Both the position numbers and the translations under genes were made by a program. The notes below the pieces were generated by a model. That model was given only the letters and a program-made list of their open reading frames with translations, ran no database searches and was not told where the DNA came from. Positions 34,981 through 43,353 of a DNA stretch of 64,000 bases are shown here, piece by piece (the stretch's first letter is position 1; each line of letters starts with the position of its first letter). Source of the stretch: Thioclava sp. JE_KL1 (lineage in GTDB: Bacteria > Pseudomonadota > Alphaproteobacteria > Rhodobacterales > Rhodobacteraceae); NCBI RefSeq assembly GCF_009296265.1, contig NZ_WBJS01000007.1, positions 186,001-250,000 of the forward strand. Direction: 5' to 3'.

Positions 34981-37900
34981 TCAGCCTGCGGCCAGACGCT
35001 TCGCTTCCTCTTCCTTGAAGGATTTATCCGAGGGCGCGATGAACGTGTAGAACATCGGCACCACGAACAGCGTGAACATCGTCCCGATCAGGATCCCCGA
35101 GAAGATCACGAGGCCCATCGCCTTGCGCGCCTCTGCACCCGCGCCTTGCGCGAGGATCAGCGGCACGACGGCCAGCGCCATTGCGGCGGTGGTCATCAGG
35201 ATCGGACGCAGACGGGTCTGCGCGGCCTTCACGATGGCCTGCCGGCGGGTGAGGCCCGATTGCTCGCGCTGCTGATTGGCGAATTCGACCATCAGGATCC
35301 CGTGCTTCGTGATTAGACCAACCAGCGTGATCAGCCCCACCTCGGAATAGATGTTGAGCGTGCCCAACCCAAGGTTCAGCGGCAGCACCGCCCCGAAGAT
35401 CGTCAGCGGCACCGTCATCATGATGATGAAGGGGTCGCGGAAGCTCTCGAACTGCGCGGCGAGCACGAGGTAGATCACCAGCACGGCCGCCGCGAAGGCG
35501 ATCAGGATGGTGTTACCCTGCTGCGTCTCGATCCGCGACTGGCCCGAATAGTTCACGTAGAAGCCTTCGGGCATCACCTGCTTGGCGATGTCGACGATGG
35601 TCTGCACGCCCTCGCCGGTGGACCCACCGGGAAGCGGCAGCGCCGTGATCGTGGCCGCGTTCAACTGGTCGAACTGTTCGATCGAAGACGCGTTCACTCC
35701 GGTGTCGATCTTCACGAGCGACGACAGAGGGATCATCGCCCCCGAGGAGGAGCGCACGAAGTAGCGGCCCAGCTCTTCGGGGTTCGCGCGGAACTCCTGC
35801 GGCACCTGCGGGATGATGTCGTAGCTGTTGGAGTCGCGGTCAAACTGCGCCACCGACGCCTCGCCCACCAGCAAGCCCAAGGTCGAGCCGATATCAGAGA
35901 CCAGCACGTTCAGCGCCGCCGCCCGGTCGCGGTCGATCGTGACATTGACCTGCGGGCTGTCGAAGTTGAGCGAGTTCTGCACGACGATGAACTTGCCCGA
36001 AGCCTGCGCCTTGTTCTTGATCTCCTCGGCCACCTCGGCGACCCGTTTCGCGGAGTGGATCGACTGGATCACCACCGAGATCGGCAGGCCGCCCCCAGTG
36101 CCCGGCAGCGACGGCGGCGCGAAGGCAAAGCCTTTCAACCCGGTCGATTTGCCGAGATCGCCCTGAATCTCCTGCTGGATTTCCTTCTGGCTACGGTTGC
36201 GGTCCGCCCAGTCTTTCAGTGCCCAGATATAGATGCCCTGAGAGCTGTCCCCGCCGAAGCCCGCGATCGAGAAATCGGTGCGCACTTCGGGAATATCGGC
36301 CGTTTCGCGCCCGACCTGGTCTATATATTTCTGGGTGTACTCGCTGGTCGCGTAGCGCGGCCCGTTCAGGATCGCGAAGAGCGCACCGTTATCCTCATCC
36401 GGGGCAAGCTCGGAATTGGTGTTCATCAGCATGAACCCGGTCACGCCCACGAGCGAGGCGACGATGAGAAGGGTGATCCCCCGCAGATCGAGCGAGCCAT
36501 CGACGCGCCGCCCGTACCAGCCCGAGAGCCGGTCGAAATTGCGGTCGACGAAGGCCTGGAAGCCCTTGGACTCGCCATGTCTCAGCAGGCGGCCCGACAT
36601 CATCGGCGTAATCGTCAGTGCGATGATCCCCGACAGGATCACCGACCCCGCCAGTGCGAAGGCGAATTCCCGGAACAACTGCCCCGTCAGCCCGCCGGTA
36701 AAGCCCAGAGGCGCGAGCACCGCGGCCAGCGTGATCGTCATCGCGATGACCGGCCCGGTGATCTCCTTCATGCCCTGAACGGCCGCCGGGATCGGTTTCA
36801 TCCCCTCTTCGATATGTCGGTGGATATTCTCCACCACCACGATCGCGTCATCGACCACGAGGCCGATCGCCAGCACCATTGCCAGCAGTGTGAGAAGGTT
36901 GATCGAGTAACCCAGCGCCAAGAGCACCGCGAGCACCCCGATCAGCGAGAGCGGAATGGTCACGATCGGCATCGCCACCGAGCGCAGCGAGCCGAGGAAC
37001 AGCAGGATAACCACGGTCACGATTGCGACCGCTTCACCGATGGTCTTGAACACCTCGTGGATCGAGGCCGAGATCGTCTCGGTCGAGTCGTAGACCAGTT
37101 GGATTTTCATCCCTTCGGGGAGCGAGGCGTTGATGTCGGGCAGCGCCTTGCGCACCGCCGCCGCCGTGTCGAGCGGGTTGGCGGCGGGCGTCGGGTAGAC
37201 GCCGAGGAACGTGCCCTCCTTGCCCTCGAAAGTGACGATCTCGTTCTCGGAGGCCTTGGCGAGTTCGATCTTCGCGACATCGCGCAGCCGCACCACGTCG
37301 TCGCCTTTGCCCGAGATCGGCAGCTTGCCGAAGGCTTCGGGTGTCTGCAGCGTGGATTGCAGCGTGATCGACTGGGCGACGTATTCGTTCTTCGTCTTGC
37401 CCGGGGCCGAGAGGAAGTTCGACGCCTGAATCGCGCCCACGACTTCCGATGCCGTGACGCCGCGCGCGGCGAGCTTGTCCGGATCGATCCAGACCCGCAT
37501 CGCGTAATCGGAGGCGCCGATGATCTGGGTCTGAGCCACGCCCGGAATCGTGGACATGCGCGGACGGATCACCCGGCGCAGATATTCGGTCAGCTGCTCG
37601 GGCGTCATGTTGGGATTGAGCGCCGCGAGATACATCAGCGCGAAGGTCTGGCCGGTGCCCTTCTGGATCACCGGGTCCTTCGCCGCGGAGGGCAGCTGGC
37701 CTTTGACCTGCTGCACCTTCGAGAGCACCTCGGTCATCGCCGCGTCGGAGTTCGACCCGAGCTTCATGTGGACCGAAATGACCGAGGCCGAGGGCCGCGA
37801 CTGGGTGGTGACGTAATCGACGTTCTCAGTGGTCGCCACGGCGGCGGCCAGCGGCGAGGTGATGAAGCCCTGAATCAGTTCGGGCGAGGCGCCGGGATAG

Positions 37901-38049
37901 GCGGTGGTGATCGTGACCACCGTTTCCTCGACTTCCGGATATTGGCGGACGGGCAGGTTGAAATACGCCTGCGCGCCCAGCAGGAGCATGAACGCGCCCA
38001 GCACCATCGACAGGACGGGGCGGCGGATGAAGATCTCGGAGATGTTCAT
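34981..38049 (-). CDS. RND efflux transporter (AcrB/MexB-like)
   Basis: The 1022-residue inner-membrane pump has the RND plan of 12 transmembrane helices and two large periplasmic loops. MNISEIFIRRPVLSMVLGAF at the N-terminus is typical. The proton-relay aspartates lie in the fourth helix (GLVVDDAIVVVENIHRHIEE, near residues 400-420), and TITPMMSGRLL and LITKHGILMVEFANQQREQS are conserved. It ends with FYTFIAPSDKS and a short charged tail. It exports drugs or hydrophobic compounds with the adaptor encoded ten bases upstream; no outer-membrane TolC-like gene lies in the window. The RND genes share a promoter with a candidate operator at 39398. Confidence 0.95.
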   Translation of the reverse strand: MNISEIFIRRPVLSMVLGAFMLLLGAQAYFNLPVRQYPEVEETVVTITTAYPGASPELIQGFITSPLAAAVATTENVDYVTTQSRPSASVISVHMKLGSNSDAAMTEVLSKVQQVKGQLPSAAKDPVIQKGTGQTFALMYLAALNPNMTPEQLTEYLRRVIRPRMSTIPGVAQTQIIGASDYAMRVWIDPDKLAARGVTASEVVGAIQASNFLSAPGKTKNEYVAQSITLQSTLQTPEAFGKLPISGKGDDVVRLRDVAKIELAKASENEIVTFEGKEGTFLGVYPTPAANPLDTAAAVRKALPDINASLPEGMKIQLVYDSTETISASIHEVFKTIGEAVAIVTVVILLFLGSLRSVAMPIVTIPLSLIGVLAVLLALGYSINLLTLLAMVLAIGLVVDDAIVVVENIHRHIEEGMKPIPAAVQGMKEITGPVIAMTITLAAVLAPLGFTGGLTGQLFREFAFALAGSVILSGIIALTITPMMSGRLLRHGESKGFQAFVDRNFDRLSGWYGRRVDGSLDLRGITLLIVASLVGVTGFMLMNTNSELAPDEDNGALFAILNGPRYATSEYTQKYIDQVGRETADIPEVRTDFSIAGFGGDSSQGIYIWALKDWADRNRSQKEIQQEIQGDLGKSTGLKGFAFAPPSLPGTGGGLPISVVIQSIHSAKRVAEVAEEIKNKAQASGKFIVVQNSLNFDSPQVNVTIDRDRAAALNVLVSDIGSTLGLLVGEASVAQFDRDSNSYDIIPQVPQEFRANPEELGRYFVRSSSGAMIPLSSLVKIDTGVNASSIEQFDQLNAATITALPLPGGSTGEGVQTIVDIAKQVMPEGFYVNYSGQSRIETQQGNTILIAFAAAVLVIYLVLAAQFESFRDPFIIMMTVPLTIFGAVLPLNLGLGTLNIYSEVGLITLVGLITKHGILMVEFANQQREQSGLTRRQAIVKAAQTRLRPILMTTAAMALAVVPLILAQGAGAEARKAMGLVIFSGILIGTMFTLFVVPMFYTFIAPSDKSFKEEEAKRLAAG

Positions 38050-38059
38050 GGGCTTGGCC

Positions 38060-39328
38060 TTACTGCGCCTTCGCGCCGTCTGAGGTCGTGTCCGACGTCG
38101 TGTCCGATGCCTCGTCAGAGGCGGCGTCCGAAGCGCTATCCGCGGAAGCGCCCGACGTCGCGTCGGAGCTTGCCTGCGCGTTGCCCTCCATGCCGAAGGC
38201 TTTCATCACCTCTTCGGTGGAAGGCGCGTCGGGGTCGGGCGAAATCGCGTTGTCGATGCTCACCGTCGCGCCGGAGTTCAGCTTGTTCTGACCCGCGTTG
38301 ACGACCATGTCGCCTGCCTTCAGCCCCTTCGTCACTTCGACGAGCGTGCCCGAGCGGCGGCCGAGCGTGATGAAGACCTGCTTGGCCACCAGTTGCGGCT
38401 GATCCGCGCCCTCGGGCGTTTGCTTGCGCACCACGAAGACCGAGTCGCCGTAGAGGTTGGAGCTCACCACCGTTTGCGGCAGCGCGATCACGTTGTCCTC
38501 GGAGGGCAGCACGACCGTGACATGGACGAACTGGCCGGGCGTCAGCTTCCCTTCGCCATTGGGGACTTCGGCGCGCAGGGTCACGAGCCGCGAATTCGGG
38601 TCTATCTTGGGTTCGATGCCGGTGATCTTGCCTTCCAGATCGACCGAGCCGTCCTCGGTCTTCACCTTGACGGTCTGGCCCGCTTCGGCGTGCCGCGCCT
38701 GCTGTTCGGACAGGGTGAAATCGACGCGCATATGGTCACGATCCTGCAGCGTCGCATAGGTGGTGCCGGTGCCGACATACTGACCGACCTCCACCTGTGG
38801 GATGCCGATGATGCCTGCGAAGGGCGCGGTCAGGCGCTTCTTCTCGAGCACGGCCTGCAGCTTCGCGACGCTTGCGCGCGCTTCCTGCGCGCTGGCCTCA
38901 GCCTGATCGAGATTGGACGTGGCGGACACGCCCCGGTCGGCAAGCTGGCGCGCGCGCTTGAGATTGGTCTCGGCGAGGTCCTGAGCGGCCTTGGCCGAGG
39001 CCAGGTCGGCGCGCTCGGAGCTGTCGTCGATCTGCATGAGGACCTGGCCCTTCTCGACCTTGTCATTCGCCTTGAAATGGATCTCCTGCACGGTGCCGCC
39101 CATTTCGACGGCCAGTTCGGTGCCGCGCACGGCGGCGGCGGTGCCGATCGCCTCGAGGCCCGGCTGCCAGGTGATCGGCTTCACTTCGCTGACCGAAACC
39201 GCCACGGGGGGCTGTGTCATGTTTGCGAAGAACTGCGCGATCATCTTCGAGCGGAAAAGATTGTAGCCGACGACGCCACCCACCACGAGGATGAGCGCGA
39301 CGAGGGCGATGAGGAGGCGTTTGATCAT
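38060..39328 (-). CDS. RND efflux periplasmic adaptor (membrane fusion protein)
   Basis: The 422-residue AcrA-like adaptor links the inner-membrane pump to an outer-membrane channel. It has an N-terminal anchor (LLIALVALILVVGGVVGYNL), then biotinyl-lipoyl half-motifs (AVEMGGTVQEIHFKANDKVE, about residues 71-90, and TAPFAGIIGIPQVEVGQYVG) around an alpha-helical hairpin (about 95-165). Beta-barrel and membrane-proximal domains follow to about residue 365. The final 35-40 residues are an odd low-complexity tail of Ser, Asp and Ala with Glu and Thr (SDAASDEASDTTSD). GGGACAG precedes ATG 39328. Operon with the pump gene downstream. Confidence 0.93.
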   Translation of the reverse strand: MIKRLLIALVALILVVGGVVGYNLFRSKMIAQFFANMTQPPVAVSVSEVKPITWQPGLEAIGTAAAVRGTELAVEMGGTVQEIHFKANDKVEKGQVLMQIDDSSERADLASAKAAQDLAETNLKRARQLADRGVSATSNLDQAEASAQEARASVAKLQAVLEKKRLTAPFAGIIGIPQVEVGQYVGTGTTYATLQDRDHMRVDFTLSEQQARHAEAGQTVKVKTEDGSVDLEGKITGIEPKIDPNSRLVTLRAEVPNGEGKLTPGQFVHVTVVLPSEDNVIALPQTVVSSNLYGDSVFVVRKQTPEGADQPQLVAKQVFITLGRRSGTLVEVTKGLKAGDMVVNAGQNKLNSGATVSIDNAISPDPDAPSTEEVMKAFGMEGNAQASSDATSGASADSASDAASDEASDTTSDTTSDGAKAQ

Positions 39329-39397
39329 TTGGCTGTCCCGTCAAAATCCCTGTTTGCACGCAAATACGACCCCGCCGGCCGAGCTGCGCGCGATTTC

Positions 39398-39430
39398 TGA
39401 ACCATTTGGTTCACGTCCTTGTCATGTCAA
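39398..39430 (-). promoter_or_regulatory. Promoter and palindromic operator of the RND efflux operon
   Basis: TGAACCA-TT-TGGTTCA (39398-39413) is a perfect seven-base-arm palindrome of the size bound by TetR/AcrR-type repressors. On the minus strand a perfect -35 hexamer TTGACA lies at 39430-39425, and 17 bases downstream a weak -10 (AAATGG, 39407-39402) falls inside the palindrome. A repressor there would block RNA polymerase. The start codon of the adaptor gene follows about 70 bases downstream. No regulator gene is adjacent. Confidence 0.6.
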
Positions 39431-39646
39431 TACGCGAGTGACGTTAAAAGGATGGGTCACAGTGCCGTGAAGGCAAGGCGGAAAGTCTGTGCGTCAGAGC
39501 AATTACAGGGCTTCACGAATGCTCACCTCGCGAAAATCTGATTTTTCTGTGCTCGACGGTGAAGAAGAGTGCATTATCTCAACCTGTACCTGCGATCCTG
39601 ACGACCTGACGTCGCTTTGCAGCGATGTCTGGTTTAAGGAGTTTAT
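39431..39646. other. Remaining part of the RND/small-protein intergenic region
   Basis: With 39329-39430 this makes a gene-free stretch of 318 bases. The part 39500-39640 is more AT-rich than its surroundings and ends in the ribosome-binding site AAGGAG for the gene at 39647. GTGAC (39438-39442) and GTCAC (39456-39460) form a loose inverted repeat of uncertain meaning. I see no convincing small gene here. Confidence 0.3.
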
Positions 39647-39949
39647 ATGGATCCCCTGTCTTTTATGCGCATCGGCTTCGAGGCCGCGCGGATCGGCTTT
39701 GAGGCCCAAGCGGTGATTTCGATGCGCGTTGCTGGAATGATGGGGCTCTGGGATGTCTCCCCGCTTGAATCGCTCCAAATGGTGCAAGAAAAGCCTGTGG
39801 CGGCCGCAGCAGCGGCTGAGGCTGCGGCATTCGCGCTTTTGCGGGGACAAACGGCGGATCGGGCGATTTCGGCGTCGATCACGCAGATCGGAAACCACAC
39901 CAGCGCCAACATGACGCGATTGTCGCGTCGTGGACCCAGCTGGCTATGA
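39647..39949 (+). CDS. Small phasin-like / 'antifreeze'-annotated family protein
   Basis: The 100-residue protein has AAGGAG at good spacing before its ATG. It begins with two similar short blocks (MRIGFEAARIGFEAQ), followed by AVISMRVAGMMGLWDVSP and an alanine-rich helix (EKPVAAAAAAEAAAFALLRG), and ends with a basic tail (MTRLSRRGPSWL). From memory, similar small proteins are widespread in Rhodobacteraceae, where they carry the unproven label 'antifreeze protein'. The amphipathic helical layout also recalls phasins, which coat polyhydroxyalkanoate granules. No signal peptide is visible. It stands alone between the RND promoter and the betaine-type importer genes. I do not assign a function. 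Confidence 0.7.
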   Translation: MDPLSFMRIGFEAARIGFEAQAVISMRVAGMMGLWDVSPLESLQMVQEKPVAAAAAAEAAAFALLRGQTADRAISASITQIGNHTSANMTRLSRRGPSWL

Positions 39950-39999
39950 CGGCACTGGCCGGGCAGGGCCGCCACGCTGACGCGGCGACCCCGTAGTCT

Positions 40000-41100
40000 T
40001 CAGGCGGCGCTGTCTTCCTCGACCTCGTCATCGCCTTCTTCGACGCTTGCAGGCGTCACCATGGCGGTCAGAATCGTCGTCATGTCGACCATGCCGATCG
40101 GCTTGTTGGCCGCGTCGACAACCGTCGCCGTACGCACCTCGGCATCGGCCATCCGGCGCGCGATCTTCTCGAGCACCGAGCTGGCTTTCACCTTCATCTT
40201 CGGCAACTCGCCCTCGGGCAGCGGCAGCGCGATGGTCTCGGCACGGATGACCCGGCCGCGATTCACCTCGCGCACGAACTCGGCGATGTATTCATTTGCC
40301 GGGCGCAGCACGATTTCCTGCCCTGTGCCGACCTGATTGAGCGCGCCGTCCCGCAGGATGGCGATCTTGTCGCCAAGGCGCAGCGCCTCGTCGAGGTCGT
40401 GGGTGATGAAGACGATCGTCTTCTTCAGCTCGGCCTGCAGGTCCAGAAGCACCTTCTGCATATCCATCCGGATCAGCGGATCGAGTGCCGAGAACGCTTC
40501 GTCCATCAGCAGGATGTCCGCGTCGTTGGCCAGCGCGCGGGCAAGGCCCACCCGCTGCTGCATCCCGCCCGAGAGCTGGTTCGGATAGTTATCCTCGTAG
40601 CCCGCGAGACCGACGCGCGCGATCCATTTCTTCGCGATCGGCTCGGACTCCTTGCGGTCGACCCCTTGGATATCCAGCCCATAGCAGGTGTTTTCCAGCA
40701 CGGTCCGGTGCGGCAGAAGCGCGAACTTCTGGAACACCATCGCCGTCTCATGGCGACGGAATTCCCGCAGCTCCTCCTCGTTCATCTTCACCACGTCGCG
40801 GCCGTTATAGAGGATCTCCCCGGCCGTGGGCATGATCAGCCCGTTGATGTGGCGGATGAGCGTCGATTTGCCCGAGCCCGACAGACCCATGATCACCGAG
40901 ATCTTGCCCGGCGGCAGGGTAAGGTTGATGTCTTGCAGGCCCAGAACATGCTTGTGCTTGTCGTTGAGCTCTTCCTTGCCCATGCCGGCCTGCACCTTCT
41001 CCACGTAATCCTTGGGGCGCGCCCCGAAGATCTTGTAGAGATTGCGGATCTCGATGCCCGAGCGGTTGCCGGTATCGGTGTTGGTCGTCGCATCAGTCAT
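40000..41100 (-). CDS. proV: Glycine betaine/proline-type ABC transporter ATPase
   Basis: The 366-residue ATPase has Walker A (GLSGSGKST, in ISVIMGLSGSGKSTLIRHIN), signature LSGGMQQRVGLARALA and Walker B ILLMDEAFSALDP. The N-terminus (IEIRNLYKIFGARPKDYVEK) and the LIMPTAGEILYNGRDVVKMN segment match ProV/OpuA ATPases. The C-terminus has a CBS-like region (about residues 290-350; VVDAANKPIGMVDMTTILTA), which in this family can gate transport by ionic strength, and an acidic end (EEGDDEVEEDSAA). GGAGG precedes ATG 41100; the gene overlaps the proW stop by eight bases. It energises import of a compatible solute, most likely glycine betaine or choline-like. Confidence 0.93.
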   Translation of the reverse strand: MTDATTNTDTGNRSGIEIRNLYKIFGARPKDYVEKVQAGMGKEELNDKHKHVLGLQDINLTLPPGKISVIMGLSGSGKSTLIRHINGLIMPTAGEILYNGRDVVKMNEEELREFRRHETAMVFQKFALLPHRTVLENTCYGLDIQGVDRKESEPIAKKWIARVGLAGYEDNYPNQLSGGMQQRVGLARALANDADILLMDEAFSALDPLIRMDMQKVLLDLQAELKKTIVFITHDLDEALRLGDKIAILRDGALNQVGTGQEIVLRPANEYIAEFVREVNRGRVIRAETIALPLPEGELPKMKVKASSVLEKIARRMADAEVRTATVVDAANKPIGMVDMTTILTAMVTPASVEEGDDEVEEDSAA

Positions 41101-42004
41101 GGCCGGCCTCCGAATGTTTCTGCAGCCGCTTGCCGAACGCCTGGCTTGCGCGGTCGAAGATGATCGCAATCGCAACGAGTGCGAAGCCGTTCAGGAAGCC
41201 GATGGTGAAGAACTGGTTGTTAATCGCCTGCAGCACGTTTTTACCGAGGCCACCCACGCCGACCATCGAGGCCACGACGACCATCGCCAGCGCCATCATG
41301 ATGGTCTGGTTGACGCCCGCCATGATCGTCGGCAGCGACAGCGGAAGCTGCACGCCCCAAAGCTTCTGACGGGGATTGGCGCCGAAGGCGTCCGCGGCTT
41401 CGATGACTTCCTTGTCCACGAGGCGGATGCCCAGATTGGTCAGGCGGATCATCGGCGGAATCGCGTAAATCACCACGGCGATCACGCCGGGCACCTTACC
41501 GATGCCGAAGATCACGACGACCGGGATCAGGTAGACGAAGGATGGCATGGTCTGCATGACATCGAGCACCGGCGTCAGGATTTTCTGCATCCGGTCCGAG
41601 CGCGCCATCAGGATGCCGATCGGCAGGCCGAGGATGATCGCGATCAGCGTCGCCACCGTGACCATCGCGAGGGTGGTCATCGTGTCCTCCCAAAGGCCGA
41701 AGATGCCGATGAAGGCAAGCCCCATGGACGAGCCGAGCACGATCTTCGGATTGCGCGAGGCGAACCACACCACGACGAGGATCAGCGCGAAGATGATGAA
41801 CCACGGCGTGTCCACGAAGGCGTGTTCGAGGGTGTTGAGAAACCATTGAAGCGGCCGGGTGGCCGCGTCGATTTGATCGGAATAAGCGCGAACGATGCCG
41901 CGAAACCCGTCGTCGATGCCCATGCGCATGTGACGCAGGGTGGAGTTGGGAAGGGAAGGGAACTCACAGAGCAGTTCCGGCAAGCCCCAGCATGAAGATG
42001 CCAT
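41093..42004 (-). CDS. proW: Glycine betaine/proline-type ABC transporter permease
   Basis: The 303-residue membrane subunit has an N-terminal tail (about residues 1-60), then about six to seven transmembrane helices. The permease EAA-type loop is EVIEAADAFGANPRQKLWGV with QLPLSLPTIMAGVNQTIMMA after it (about 205-245). WEDTMTTLAMVTVATLIAII and LDVMQTMPSFVYLIPVVVIF are characteristic of ProW/OpuAB. GGAGGACATAACAAG precedes ATG 42004. It is the middle gene of proX-proW-proV and comes after a hairpin that separates it from proX. Confidence 0.94.
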   Translation of the reverse strand: MASSCWGLPELLCEFPSLPNSTLRHMRMGIDDGFRGIVRAYSDQIDAATRPLQWFLNTLEHAFVDTPWFIIFALILVVVWFASRNPKIVLGSSMGLAFIGIFGLWEDTMTTLAMVTVATLIAIILGLPIGILMARSDRMQKILTPVLDVMQTMPSFVYLIPVVVIFGIGKVPGVIAVVIYAIPPMIRLTNLGIRLVDKEVIEAADAFGANPRQKLWGVQLPLSLPTIMAGVNQTIMMALAMVVVASMVGVGGLGKNVLQAINNQFFTIGFLNGFALVAIAIIFDRASQAFGKRLQKHSEAGHD

Positions 42005-42049
42005 CTTGTTATGTCCTCCGGTCGATTATTTGCGCCGGTTAAAAGAAAA

Positions 42050-42075
42050 CGCGCGCGAGGCTCCCCTCACGCGCG
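42050..42075 (-). terminator. Attenuator-like terminator between proX and proW
   Basis: On the minus strand CGCGCGTGAGG pairs with CCTCGCGCGCG (one G-T pair) around a four-base GGAG loop and runs into TTTTCTTTT. It lies 21 bases after the proX stop. It would let the binding protein be made in excess over the permease and ATPase, with read-through supplying proW and proV. Confidence 0.75.
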
Positions 42076-42096
42076 CCAAAATCTCGGATCGCCCGC

Positions 42097-43104
42097 TCAG
42101 AGCGCGTCCTCGACCTTCTTGATCACATCGTCAGAAAGCCAAGCCTTCCAGACGTCCGGATAGTTCTCGAGGAAGTAGTAAGCGGTGTCCTCGTTGGTGC
42201 CTTGGTTGTCGGCCTGCCATGCGAGGAATTCGCCCACGGTCTTGTTCGACCATTCACGCTTGCCAAGGTAGTCCATCGCCACCGCGTTGTTCGCGGCGAA
42301 TTCCTTGGTCACGACCGTGTACACGTCCGAGGTCGGGTAGGCGTTCGGCTTGGGATCGACGCAATCGGCCTGCGAGTTGCACTTGTCCCAGGCTTCCTTG
42401 TCGCCCTCGACGCCCGCGTCGAGCTTGACCATCGGGTATTTGCCGAGGATCGCGGTCGGGGCCCAGTAGTAACCCAGCCAGCCCTTCTTGGACTCGTAGG
42501 CATTGGCGATCGAGCCGTCGAGGCCCGCAGCCGAACCGGTGTCGACCAGCTTGAAGCCCTTCTCCTCGGCCTTGTGAGCCTTGAAGCGGTTCGCGGTCGA
42601 GATCTGGCAGTTCCATCCCGACGGGCAGTTGTAGACGCCACCGATGGACGGCTCTTCGGGATCGGGGAACAGATCGGGATGCGCCAGCGCATCATCGACC
42701 GTCTTGATCTCGGGATGCTCGTCGGCGACGTATTTCGGGATCCACCAGCCTTCTTCACCGCCATCCTTGAGGATTTCGGCAGCGATCACGAGGCGATCTT
42801 CGCTGACGGCCTTGTCGAGCGCGACTTTCACCGCGTTCACCCAAAGCTCGGGTGCGATGTCGGGCTCGCCCTTCTCGTTCATCGAGGTGAAGGTGGGCAT
42901 CGTGTCGCCGGTCACCAGCGTCACGTCACAGCCGTAGCCGTTTTCGAGAATGATCTTGTCGACCCAAGCAGCGACCCCGGCCGAAGCCCAGTTCATTTCG
43001 GCTTCGGTAACGGAACCACATTCGCCATCGGCGGCGAAGGCGGGCGCCGAGAAGGTCGCCAGCGGCAGTGCCGTCAGTAACGCAGCAAGCGCTTTCTTGT
43101 TCAT
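42097..43104 (-). CDS. proX: Compatible-solute ABC transporter substrate-binding protein
   Basis: The 335-residue periplasmic protein has a signal peptide (MNKKALAALLTALPLATFSA, cleavage after PAFA). The mature part starts ADGECGSVTEAEMNWASAGV and matches OpuAC/ProX-type glycine betaine binding proteins: LVTGDTMPTFTSMNEKGEPD, IAPELWVNAVK and KGWLGYYWAPTAILGKYPMV. The tryptophans in the last two segments would form the aromatic ligand cage. Four further cysteines (NCPSGWNC; CNSQADC) suggest disulfides. It delivers betaine-like solutes to ProWV. AGGAGAACTGT precedes ATG 43104. Ligand identity (betaine, proline betaine, choline) is not certain. Confidence 0.9.
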   Translation of the reverse strand: MNKKALAALLTALPLATFSAPAFAADGECGSVTEAEMNWASAGVAAWVDKIILENGYGCDVTLVTGDTMPTFTSMNEKGEPDIAPELWVNAVKVALDKAVSEDRLVIAAEILKDGGEEGWWIPKYVADEHPEIKTVDDALAHPDLFPDPEEPSIGGVYNCPSGWNCQISTANRFKAHKAEEKGFKLVDTGSAAGLDGSIANAYESKKGWLGYYWAPTAILGKYPMVKLDAGVEGDKEAWDKCNSQADCVDPKPNAYPTSDVYTVVTKEFAANNAVAMDYLGKREWSNKTVGEFLAWQADNQGTNEDTAYYFLENYPDVWKAWLSDDVIKKVEDAL

Positions 43105-43353
43105 ACAGTTCTCCTGTTGTGGCAGCTTTGATTGAAGCGATCCGCGCGGGCTGCCGCCGTGATATCGGTCGCGTTAAGTCCCGGTTTTTCCCCAGGTTGG
43201 AATCTTCGCACAGTCACGCTCACGCGATAACGGTCGCAAGACTTGCCAAATTCCGACACTCTATGTCGTAAATAACCAAGTCCCGAGGCGCAACCTTTTC
43301 ACGGACCTTTCAACCTCCCTGCGGCGTTACAGCCGCGACGAAGAGGTAACATC

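Noticed and set aside
38080-38200. Short tandem GTC/TCC-type repeats that looked like an array of direct repeats
   Set aside because: They are in frame within the adaptor gene and encode its Ser/Asp/Ala tail. Units are too short and irregular for CRISPR, and no cas genes are near.
36055-38301. Long plus-strand open frame opposite the RND pump and adaptor genes
   Set aside because: It is antisense to two strongly supported genes and spans their junction. The composition (RHRDR-type runs) is that of a shadow frame.
40000-43104. Calling the importer firmly specific for glycine betaine or choline
   Set aside because: Family membership is clear, but the ligand cannot be fixed from sequence alone, so only a compatible-solute role is claimed.
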